A stretch of 64,000 nt of DNA from Rhynchospora pubera (lineage: Eukaryota > Streptophyta > Magnoliopsida > Poales > Cyperaceae), in the NCBI GenBank assembly GCA_028095005.1, contig CM051461.1:166504574-166568573 (forward strand), in the 5' to 3' direction. The notes under the pieces were generated by a model. It worked only from the letters and a program-made list of their open reading frames with translations, was not told the DNA's origin and searched no databases. Shown here piece after piece: positions 1 through 10,144 of this stretch (position 1 is its first letter; every line of letters begins with the position of its first letter). Position numbers and translations under genes: made by a program.

Positions 1-461
1 TGTAGACATTAATATACATAATAATTTGCACATAGATGCAAAATATGTTGAGATTTGGTACATAACATGAATTATAGACAAGTGTTGATACATGCACAAT
101 GAAATGCTACTACATGCATCCAGTTATTGCATGCCTGTACTCTTGGATCCATTTATTTGGACTGAGTGCATCTATGAAGTACCAAACATGCATCAAATGT
201 AAGGGTGCAACATTCTCTGTGTATGAGCTCAATGTACTCACCAAGTATTTGTATGTCTATCTTGTTGCTCTTACTAGGGATTAATTTCCCATCAACTCAA
301 AACTCAAGTAGTTGATTGGCCAATAACTTTGTATATCTGCTAATTAGCTTCTACATGAAAATGGTTTATCCGAAAAATACCTGACATTCACAACCCTAAT
401 GCCTATTTTGAATTGCTCACCTTTAAAGCTATGTTGGTAAAAGTTTCCTTGTATGATGTAG
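1..461. other. Non-coding stretch, probably intron of the AIPP2-like gene
   Basis: This AT-rich stretch precedes the first supportable exon of the AIPP2-like gene. It ends in a usable acceptor (AG at 460-461), and the exon that follows begins with two bases that complete a split codon, so at least one more exon lies upstream. No open frame here resembles the PHD finger expected nearer the N-terminus, so the 5' half of the gene is probably outside the window. Inference from splice phase. Confidence 0.5.
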
Positions 462-3400
462 GTAAAATGACAAAGCACCTCTCGTTCAAAAATCCAAGCA
501 TGAAACCTAAAGTCAAATCTATGGCTGAAAGCATCCCAACCAAAGAGAAGACATCTGGTTTCTCCCTTTTGAAGCCAACTGATGAGGCAAGACCACCTTT
601 CAGAAGATTGATTAAATCTGCATCCTTGAAAGAAGGAAGTTCAACTCGTGCCAATCCAGATTCACTTAAACTAGCCAAACCCTCATGTCCAACTGTCCAC
701 ATCAACCCACCTAAGTCCTTAGAGACGAGCAGAGAGAGAGAAAAGATCTCTCTGGAAAAAAAACATTTTAAAAGAGAAAACTGCACCAATGTTTTGGCAC
801 AACAACCTGGTGCAATAGTAAAGAAGATCGAATCTAAAGCTGAAGGAAGTATACCCAAGAAACCTGAATATGTTGCCAGTTTCAGTCGCATGGAACCAGG
901 TATGTTTTAATCTGGTTCTCTTTTTTTGTTTGATGTACTTCTTCAAAAACATTAAAATGCTACATGCAATAAATATCCGGCTATTATCTTCAGTACGTAG
1001 AAACTGCAGAAACTTTTTATGTCCCTAAAAACCGTAGAGCATTCTATATATTTTATATTGTGGCACTAGTCGCCTCCATCCTTCAAAAGTTCCCCAGATG
1101 CCATCCATTGTTCTCAGGTGCGTAACTCATCTGATGACAAAACAGAGGGTACTGTGCAATTTTATGAAATTGGGAGCTACCGTTAGAGTTATCTTTTCAC
1201 TTCGCAATGGTTTTGTTGATACTTTTTATTTCAGGTTACAATTTAATTTTGTTAAGTAGAGTTTTTATGTCTCGTTGTCTTCAGCGGTGAAAAAATTGTC
1301 AATAATAACTTTATATTTTGGTTTTGCAGCACCTGGAGATAAAAAGATGAGCAAATCTGTACTTACAAAACAACATCAAGCCTATAAAGACCCTAGGAGC
1401 GTACTGTCTCCTAAGGAAAGGGATAAGAAATTTAACAGATTGAAAACTGCTGTCAAATCAGTTTTTCCAGTTGCAAAAGATGGGGAAAAGAGTGAAACTT
1501 TTGACAAGCCCAAATTACCAATTCTCAAGTCTGGGGTTTCTTACACTAGCAAGAATCAGAAAACAATCTCTAGTAATATTAGGGAGAATTCCAGATCGAC
1601 ATTCTCTGACAGAAGTAAAGTTGAAAAGGCCCCAAGAGATTTGCTTTCAGCAGCCAGCTCTTTAGAGAAAGAAGAACCAGGGGATTTGGATGTAATGCCC
1701 CCCAGTGTTGGGGTTGAGAAAATGAAACTACCTAAGGATATGCTCTCAAGGTCCAGCTCTTTGGATAAAGAAAAAACTTTGGATATTAATGTAATTACAA
1801 CAGCAGTCGGGGTTGACAAAACAAAAGCAGAAGTTTTGCTCTCAAGGTCCAGCTCTTTGGATGAAGGGAAAAATAGAGGTATCAATGTAATTACAACATC
1901 AGTCAGGGTTGATAAAATAAAAGCACCTACAGATATTCTCTCACAGGATAGAGCTTTGGAGAAACCAATGGATTCAAATGGAATTTCCTCTGGTGGTGAG
2001 TTCAAAATAACAAAAGCTACTGCGGAGACATTGACGGATTCAAATGCAGTTTCTGTTATTGTTAAGCATGTGGAATTGACACCATTGGTGCCAGTTATTT
2101 ATGATTCATCTTCTCTAGGAACTCCTTCAAGAACGCTGAGCATTCCAGAACAGGATTCTGTGTGGCAGTAAGATTTATATTTTTTTAATATTCAGAATTA
2201 CAACATGATGATCATATTAGAATTCCCTTGCAATAGAAATTGTATATATCTATACATCTGTGTTCGTACAGGGGTAGTTTTGAAATTATGCGAGGCACGA
2301 CTCAAGCATGGGAAAGTTTTGATGGAATCCAAGCACACTTCTCTGCACATGTCTCTCCCAAGGTATTTGATGTGGTGGCCAAGTTTTCTGATAAATTGAA
2401 GTTGGAGGAAGTGCCTTGGGGTACTGCATGGCCAGGACAGTTCCAGGAAATCAAGCCAAGTGAAGAACATGTTGCGCTTTTCTTCTTTGCTAGAGATCTG
2501 GAGAGGTTAATCAAATATTATTTTCTTCTGTAGGGTTCTTGCACAACAGAAAAGTTTACCTTTTTGTTATGAGAAATGCTAGTGTCCAATATATAGGACG
2601 GATAGGCTCCGTCCAATACGATCGTTTTGATGTTTTTAAATTTCAAATAATTGATCCGAACCGTTCAATATTTCTCCATATTGAAAACTTATAATAAACC
2701 AATTTTTTCATTTTTTCGAATTTTTTTGCTATTTTTTTAGTATTTTAGAAAATCGTTGTTATTGGACGATCCATAATGTTTATATCATGAATTTTAAAAA
2801 ATACCAAAAATAGTCAAAAATTCCGAAAAAAATGTAAAATTTGGTTTCTTATAAGTTTTTAATATGGAGAACATATTGAATGGTTCGGATTGGTTATTTG
2901 AAATTTAGAAACGTGAAAACGACCGTATTGGACGGACCCATCCGTCCTATATATAGGACACTAGCATTTCTCTTTTGTTATTTGATATATGTCAATATAT
3001 AATTTATAATGGAAATCTTTCTCATACTCCTACTCTTAGATTTTTATTATTATTTTTAAAATTTTTGGCTACCCATACAAATCCTCATTCGTAAAGAACA
3101 GAGGAAATATCCTCTGTACCTATTAGAATCGGTGGCACTTCTATTGTCTAGAATTCTCCAGGGTGGAGGGGCCGCAAACGAATGTGGGGGGTGGAGGTGT
3201 TGTGGGTCATTGGGCAGGGGCTAGAGGGAGAGTTTGTGTATCGAGACCACAGTTAATTGTTACCCCAATTAAATTCGGTGTTGGCCAAATTCTTACTATC
3301 ATCGTTTCCTCCTTTTCTTGTGTGACAGTTATGTGGTTAGCTATAGCAGGCTACTGCAGAGTTTGATTGCAGACAACTTGGCACTTAGGGGTCACATTTG

Positions 3401-5029
3401 TGGTGTCGAACTGCTTATTTTTCCTTCTGACAAATTACCGGAGCAATCCCAAAGTAAGAGCTTACATTCTAGACAAGTTTATGATTCAGTTCGGGACGAG
3501 TACATCAGAGTAGGTTATTTCCTGTCGTGGTTCTTTGCTTGCAAAAAGCATATTTATTCATATTATCTATTATCTTTGAACTGCCTTATTATCTATGCCA
3601 ACTGTTAAATATTGGCACTTGAATTAGGCTTTCAAGAAAGGTGCAAAGAAGCACATATCAGTTGTACAGATAGCAGAAAATATCTATGTGCTCAGATATT
3701 GCCATTGAAATAAAATACTAGAATTTGTCTCTGCAGGGTGGAACAGTCTATTCTATCTCTGGGGCATCTTTTGTGCACGGAAACAGGCACCTCCCAAAAC
3801 TAGCTTGAAATCCCATAAACCAATTGGCGGGGCATCAGGGAACTTCTCAACTAAAATAAATGAAGATGTGAAACCCAGAAAGGAATTAAATATAATTGAT
3901 AACTTACCAAAGTTGAAGGTAGAGGATGTTACCAATGCTCTAGATGTGGGTCCAGTACCCTATAAAAAACCAGGGGAACAGAAGTCATGCTTGGATCCCA
4001 GTGTATTCTGTGCTGATCGGGAAGCCCGGAATGCAAGTCATCCTGCTTCTATTGAACAGGTTCTTTTCTCTGCATAGTTTTTGTTAGGCTTATTTTATTT
4101 ACACTCTGGCATATCTATGTATTGTCTATGCTTAAGCATCAGTTGCAAGGACTCTTATATTATAGATCCAATTAGATAAACTTGCTAACACGAAATTCTA
4201 AAAGTTAAAACAGAATAAATTAGTGATATCTCCACTGTATTCTTTGCAGAGTTGTGCTGTTAAAGCAGAAGATGCCAATGAGATGGCAGGAATTATTTCT
4301 GATGGCAAAGGTACCTTTCCTCTCAATGTCTATTTTACTTGATATTTTTTTAGCTTATGATCACAGGGGTTAACTGATCACGGTTTTTCTTTCCTCACCC
4401 CCCCCCCCCCCCCTTCAAATATAGTGAATAATAAAACCTTATCACTAGAAAAACCCACAGATGCCAAATTGAAGCCAGGCAATGAAGGAGCCTACCTTTC
4501 AGATGGGACCTCATATGATGAGTTAGATCTGAAGAGGAAGCGGGAGCATGATGATTCCCATATTGAGACTGCTCACAAGAGGAGCACCTTGTTGAATAAA
4601 CTTGTTTCACCCAAGATACATCCTTTGTCAATCGATCTTGAAAAACCTGCACAAACTTGTGATTTATACAGTACAGAAGATGTAGAAGGCGCTAGAGTGG
4701 GAGATGCAGGACAGTCTAAACTCAGGAATAATTTGGTTAATGTGATCCCGTCAGATGATGAGGATGTTGCACTTAAAATGCCTAATCTGAACTTGGCTCT
4801 TGGAAATAAAAACCCTTGGCAAAAGGAGGTTCTTCCATTGCCCCTGTTCCCCTTACTGCAAGCAAAAGAAGAGGAGAGTGATGCATCTTTGTCCTTGTCT
4901 CTGACGATTGCACCTCCAGGTTCGGAGAAAGGGATGGAAAAGCCGGCTGGGAAGATGCAGCAGTTTCTGCCAGAGAAACCTGGGGTAAAGGAACCTTTAC
5001 GACTCTTTGGTGGGTACATCAGTCGCTGA
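462..5029 (+). CDS. AIPP2-like PHD-family protein, 3' part (SPOC-like domain and C-terminal tail)
   Basis: Partial gene. Seven exons join in one frame: 462-899, 1330-2167, 2272-2505, 3329-3453, 3737-4059, 4250-4310 and 4425-5029 (stop). All introns are GT/AG and the phases agree throughout, giving 873 residues after the incomplete first codon. Exons 3-5 encode the SPOC-like domain of plant AIPP2/PAIPP2 proteins, with blocks such as EVPWGTAWPGQFQEIKPSEE, GVELLIFPSDKLPEQSQ and WNSLFYLWGIFCARKQ. AIPP2-type proteins are PHD-finger chromatin readers that work with BAH and CPL2 partners in transcriptional repression. The PHD finger is not in this window. Exons 1-2 are Lys/Ser-rich and probably disordered. 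Exon 2 has three degenerate LSRSSSLD(K/E) repeats. The last exon carries two LxLxL motifs (LNLAL near 4787, LSLSL near 4889) that look like EAR repression motifs. Family assignment is from recognised blocks; the partner complex is family knowledge. Confidence 0.8.
2571..2972. mobile_element. 402-bp foldback MITE, Mutator-like, in an AIPP2-like intron
   Basis: The element is an almost complete inverted repeat. It starts GAGAAATGCTAGTGTCC and ends with the reverse complement of that sequence, and the arms stay complementary to the middle. It is flanked by identical 9-bp copies of TTTTGTTAT (2562-2570 and 2973-2981). A 9-bp duplication with long terminal inverted repeats is the hallmark of Mutator-like elements. 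There is no coding capacity. It lies in the intron 2506-3328 and leaves both splice sites untouched. Its subterminal motif (CCGTTCAA followed by CCATATTGAAA) recurs in the foldbacks at 36476, 36900 and 48485. Confidence 0.85.
4398..4413 (+). repeat. 16-nt poly-C run beside a splice acceptor
   Basis: Sixteen consecutive C residues sit about ten bases upstream of the acceptor AG at 4423-4424 of the last AIPP2-like intron, in place of the usual U-rich polypyrimidine tract. Run length may also be affected by sequencing error. Confidence 0.85.
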
Positions 5030-5138
5030 ATGAATAGTGTGTTTATCTTATTGTATATAAGCTAAGTTAGTATCTGGGTAGATTAGATAGGTAGTCAAGA
5101 GTAGTAGGACTAGAGAGTTGGGTACTTTAGATGTCCAT

Positions 5139-5144
5139 AATAAA
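5139..5144 (+). terminator. Candidate poly(A) signal of the AIPP2-like gene
   Basis: AATAAA lies 110 bp after the stop codon in a T-rich stretch, as expected for a plant near-upstream polyadenylation element. Position only; no transcript evidence. Confidence 0.45.
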
Positions 5145-5935
5145 GGAGTGTTTTTTGGTGTTTTATTGTTTGTGCTTCCTTTGTTTTATCCTTTTTGGGT
5201 AGTTGGTCCTAGGATGAAGACTAACGGCTCCTGTATATACGAAAAGAGAAGGGTTTTGCATTATGGTTATAATTTAGACCATGTCATAGTATGTGAGATT
5301 TTATGATCGGTTTGTGGGTTATTGTCATAAGATCAGAAATCTTTGTTGGCTTGCTTGCATGATCATTTTTACCATTTGATGGTTTTGTTTCTAATGTAGC
5401 TAAGTTTTCGCCATCTTTTTTACAGTTTCTCTTTATATGGTCGAAAGCTTTTCTACTGAAGAATTATGATACCAATAACATATGTAATTAAATATATTTT
5501 CTCGAAAGTAAAGATTCTCGTTGGGCTGTCTAGCCCGATAGTAATTCTTTGATGTCTTTTGTAATTGTTTTCATGCTATGTTATAGCTATAAATGTTGCT
5601 TGAAATACTGCTGAGTTGTCACTAATTATGTGTTTTTGATGCCTACTTGAAATACTACTGAATGGCTACAATTAAATAGACTTCGAAGCACAGAGATTTT
5701 AAATGCATTTTATCTACCATTACTCACTTTAGCTAGTGTCTATGGTTTTTGTATGATTTTGAAAAGGGTAAAATCAACTAGGACACCAAGGGTGCGTTTC
5801 GCATGCCGAGTTTAGCCTAATTTTTAGATTAGTAAACTAATTTGTTAATTTACAACAATCCAAAAATATATTAATTTTAACCCTTAATACCACTAATCTG
5901 TGGTCTTGTTGAACGATCTTAATGGGGCACTACGT
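5145..5935. other. Intergenic, no gene; MITE-like segment at its end
   Basis: AT-rich sequence with no credible reading frame. From about 5790 to 5940 it looks like a small MITE: it begins GGGTGCGTTTCGCATG and ends CACTACGTAACCAAACG, the GTTTGG/CCAAAC type of termini seen repeatedly in this window. No target duplication could be fixed. Confidence 0.4.
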
Positions 5936-5939
5936 AACC

Positions 5940-7720
5940 AAACGGAGAGGAATGAGGAGAGGAGAGGAGTAGAAAATCGGAGCTGATAACTACAATCAAG
6001 CAGTCAGGCAATCAAACAATCATATGTCAAAAATGAAAAAAAAAACGCTGTCTAAAAAAGGAAAACACGTTCCCTCCGTCCACATCGCGTCGCTCTCCAA
6101 AAAATCAATCACCCCGCGTTACTCTCACCTTGCCTCACCCCCTCGCGTGCATCCCTCCGTCCACACCTTCTCTTCGCGTCATCCCGTCACTCGTCGCCGT
6201 CGCGCCCTCTCGTCGCCGTTGAGCACTCCGTCTCCGTCAGCCCTCTCGTCTCCATCGAGCACTCCGTCGCCGTCGAGCACATCGCAGTCGCGCCCTCTCG
6301 TCGCCGTCAAGCACATCGCAGTCGTGCCTTCCGTCGCCGTCTGCCCTCCCTTTTCTATGACAAAACATTACAATAATCAGAAGTGACTGTTATTTACTCC
6401 CTCACATGTATTAAAATACTCCCTAGTAGTTATTTAGTTACTCCCAAATAATAGCAGAATCAGGTATAAATGTTATTTACTTCCTCACATGTATTAAATA
6501 CTTCCATGTACTAATTATTTACTCCCTTGTAGGTAGTTAGTTACTCCCAAACAATAGCAGAATCAGAACTGAATGTTTACTCCCTCGCATGTATTAAATA
6601 CTCCCTTATATTTTTTATTTACTCCCTTAAACTATATTATTTACTTCCTAACGTATATTATTTACTCCCTGCATATATTAGTTACTGATTTTATTCAACT
6701 ACAAATTTAGACATATTAGTTACTCTCTATTATACTTCTTATTTTACTCCCTTAAACTATATTAGTTAATCCCTTAAAACTATATTAGTAACTCTCTTAC
6801 ATACATTATGTACTCCCTCACTTGTATTAAATATTCTTTTACTACTATTTATTTACACCTTTATAGTTATTTAGTTACTCCCAAACAACAGTGCAATCAG
6901 TTGTGAATGTTATTTACTCTCTCATACATATTAGATACTCCTTTTATACTAGTTATTTACTCCCTTATAGCTATTTAGTTACTCTCAAACAACAACAGAA
7001 TCAGATATGAATATTATTTACTCCGTTGTATATATTATTTATTTCCTTATGCTGATCAATTTCCTCCCTTATAGTAATTTAGTTACTCCCAAAAAACAGC
7101 AGAATAAGGTATTAATATTATTTACTTCCTTATACATATTAGTTACTCCCCTATACTGATTAATATCATCTCTTATAGTAATTTAGTTTCTCTCAAGTTG
7201 TAACAGAACTAGATCTAAACATCTTTTCACTCTTATCCTTCTCGATTTCTACTTTTTTCTTTCTCAACCAGATCTGATTGGTATAGGAGAGGGAGCAGTG
7301 AGGGGAGGCGGAGGAGACGAGAAACGGAGGAGAAGAGAGGCTGAGGTGAGACAGAGGCGGATGCGAGGCGGAGGAGAGGTGAGGTGAAGTAGAGGAGAGG
7401 CTGAGGTGGAGGAGAGGTGAGGAGAGGCGAAGCAGAGGAGAGGCTGAGGCGGAGAAGAGGAGAGGCGAAGGAGAGGCTGAGGCGGAGGTGAGGAGGAGGA
7501 GAGGAGAGGCGGACGTGAGGAGGGAAACAAAGGAGGTGGTGGAGATCTGAATCGGAGATTTATTTTTGTGATTGTGAGGATATCTAAGTAGAGGAAGAGA
7601 GGAGACGAAGAGGGTAAAAGGAACGAAAGGTGAGACGAGGGGAGCGCGTCAGGATGAGGATGAGGGAAGCGTGCGTGACTCTGATTGCTTGATTGCTAGA
7701 GTTCTGATTGCTATAAGTAA
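5940..7720. repeat. Foldback-like element: pyrimidine arm, tandem repeats, purine arm
   Basis: The left edge (about 5990-6022) carries CAATCAAGCAGTCAGGCAAT and the right edge (about 7675-7715) carries the near reverse complement. Inside, 6060-6350 is CT-rich with CGTCGCCGTC-type short repeats. The middle, 6390-7215, is a degenerate tandem repeat built from TTACTCCC and AGCAGAATCAG with spacing of roughly 100 bp. The right part, 7280-7660, is GAGGCGGAGGAGAGG-type purine sequence. Frames across it (for example 6024-6386 plus, 7264-7530 minus) are low-complexity Ser/Pro or Arg and are not credible genes. The same architecture recurs at about 38.2-39.1 kb. Confidence 0.5.
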
Positions 7721-7779
7721 TTCCCGTAGAAAATTTGCTCTGCGCTCTGCATTTCTCGTTTTATTTTACCCTGACCCAA

Positions 7780-7873
7780 GCCGGATCCGTATCCTCCACC
7801 GCGCGGCACAGCCGCACTTTTCATACGAGCCGTCAGATCTGATCTGGACGGTTCAGTTTTTTCGAGCCTATCA
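7780..7873. mobile_element. Left half of an inverted-repeat MITE split by the LTR element
   Basis: The sequence from CCGCGCGGCACAGCCGCACT to the insertion point matches, inverted, the segment 11952-12035 on the far side of the LTR retrotransposon (CCGCACTTTT, then a TCTGATCT/GGACGGTT-like block). Removing the LTR element restores one small palindromic element of about 180 bp. Ends are approximate and no target duplication was fixed. A related half-site occurs near 30890-30980. Confidence 0.5.
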
Positions 7874-9680
7874 TGTGACACCCCGCAGCCATGTCGGTGC
7901 CACAGCCTGCCGTGCACAGCGCGCCGCGCATGTACACAAGGCAGTCCAAACCATGATATGCAGGTCAACAGCATAATACAAACAGTGCATAAAAATCTCA
8001 GGAATCACATTTGCAATTCAATATAATCAAGTGGTCAATTACACACAAATTTCCCAACCCAAGCATTGCCGCTGATTTACTTCCCATCGCACGATTCCTT
8101 ACTCCGATCCTTGTCGTACCTGGAACCCACAAAACAGTGGAGCGGTGAGATAAACATAATTTATCTCAGTGCGGTTTTTAGTTCCAGCCACATGAACTCC
8201 TAAGTTTCACATTGCGGCAACTAAAAACACACACGTTCAACTTTAGAAAATAACATTTTCAATAAACATAAGCATCAGCCATAAGACATTAAAAAAAATG
8301 ATATGCAATGCATAGGCCAGCCGATTGAGATTATGCAATCAAATAACATAAGTCATACAAAAGCCAGCCATGTTTTGGACACCTAACCATGCACAATCTA
8401 GGCTGGTTTATCATCAATCCAAATCCAACAATTCCATTGGAATCCCACGCCGGGCGATTCCATTTCCAATCCAATCCAATCCAATACGATCCAGTCAAAT
8501 AGTACAAATGCCGAGGACATTTACCCCCTCAATAATTGAGTCCCGGAACATAAGCGCTTACCTCACGGCCCTTGGACAGTCGGTCGCGACTCCGACTACC
8601 AAAGATGCAAATGCCATTCATCGCACATTTAGTACTTCCAATCCATACCATAAGCCATTCCATCACTTACCAATAGATTAACCATTCAACATGACAGTCA
8701 CATGCCATGAATTTCCATAACAATTTACATAGCTGCCATACTATAAAAATTAGAGTTACCATGCATATAAATTCAGCACCTACAATTACCATGCCATGCC
8801 AAGTCAAGTTCAACATGCATTTATGCAGTTAAAATCATAAACTGAAACTTAACAAGTTCATACGGAAACCCGCACCTTAACCTTTACCCAGCCGACCATC
8901 ACTATGGCGCTGTCACTGCCGCTGTCTCACCGCACGAGTCTCACGCTTTACACCGCTGCGGGTCTGGTTCGGGTGTGGCAGCCATGAACCATACTTGGAA
9001 GCAGTCCCTATCACTTCCTTGGCCTGGTTTGAGTGGTTTACATGGTCAATCATGCACCGTACATCGCTCCCGACTGCCCCAGCTATACCGTTATGGTCCA
9101 GGCTAGCTATTTCATGCACTAGAGACTCTCAAACTTTGCTATTTGGGTCTGTTTTTGGGGCTGAACATAGCAGTACGAATTTTACCCAAATGGGGGACTT
9201 ATGGCTGGGGAGAGACACCTTTAGGAAGGGGAGAACATGTTTCAAACAGCCCCTTTTCCTCCCTAGTGACTAAGCTGCTAGGTGTCCCTATTCTAGGGGC
9301 TGGTCAAAAGCAATTTGGTCTGTTCAATTGGTCACCTCCATTGGTGCTAACCACTGGACACCTCCAGTACTTGCTGCCCAGGTTGCTAAGTACCCAACAC
9401 ATGCTTGGGGAAGCGGCCTAAACACCGTTCCAACTTACGGTTTACAACCGGCAGCCACTACAATACACTTTGGCCTATCCAACAACCTTACTTTGGGTCA
9501 CCACTACAAGTCATTTTCATCCACAATTAACATATGTTCATGCTGCCTTAGATGATGCACAACACATGCAAGGCAGGTTCGTGGCCAACCAACAACATTG
9601 CGTGACAAGCATCGCTGCTGCCCACGCTCTACATGACCGAAACATGGTCTGGTCATGGGCCAAAACAGTCGTATGTCACA
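7874..9680 (-). repeat. LTR (3' LTR in element orientation)
   Basis: 1807-bp LTR bordered by TG and CA. Short frames inside it (for example 8913-9119 minus and 8995-9273 plus) recur at the same places in the other LTR and are not genes. A short CCAATC-type repeat near 8461-8485 differs in copy number from the partner LTR. Confidence 0.92.
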
Positions 9681-9697
9681 TTCGTCCCCCCTTAAAA
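9681..9697 (-). other. Polypurine tract of the LTR element
   Basis: On the minus strand this reads TTTTAAGGGGGGACGAA immediately before the LTR, the position and composition expected of the plus-strand primer. Confidence 0.75.
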
Positions 9698-10125
9698 TAA
9701 TTTCGTCCTCGAAATTAAAATCTTTCAAACAATTGCCATGCCATTCAAAATCATGCAATTACCTTACCTATTCATTTGATCAAGTACCCGTACTATACCG
9801 ATTTACCTCTCTTCTTTGGTAGTCAACCAAACAAGAAACATAACTCATTATAGCACTTAAAAACAATACCAAAGCTGGTGACTAGTCAGCTTTGTTTTGC
9901 CCTGGTACTTGACCAAAGAATTAGATCATCCTTTCCATCAAAACAATGCAATAATTTCTGCAAAACAACTCAATAAAATTAGTTTGCAATCCATGCATTA
10001 ATGCATAAATGCTTAAAATCCAGCCATGCTTACATGCAGTTTCAAATACACCTAGCCGTCCATAATCTCACTGACCCATTACCGCTCTCAACATCAGCGA
10101 TTATGCTATTGGTTTGCATATCTTT

Positions 10126-10137
10126 GCTCTGATACCA
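10126..10137 (-). other. Primer binding site (initiator tRNA-Met type)
   Basis: The minus strand reads TGGTATCAGAGC seven bases inside the LTR boundary at 10145. It fixes the element's orientation as minus. Confidence 0.85.
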
Positions 10138-10144
10138 TTTCCAC

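Noticed and set aside
403..891. 162-codon minus-strand frame opposite the AIPP2-like exon
   Set aside because: It is the antisense shadow of a coding exon whose splice phases fit the plus-strand gene.
3163..3366. Gly-rich 67-codon frame in an AIPP2-like intron
   Set aside because: It lies between a splice donor and acceptor that join a known domain, and only its end overlaps the real exon in another frame.
6024..6386. 120-codon Ser/Pro/Arg frame
   Set aside because: It is produced by CGTCGCCGTC-type short repeats in the pyrimidine arm of a repeat element.
8913..9555. Several 68-92 codon frames, with near-identical partners at 11184-11826
   Set aside because: They are the same places in the two LTRs of one retrotransposon, overlap in several frames and match no protein.
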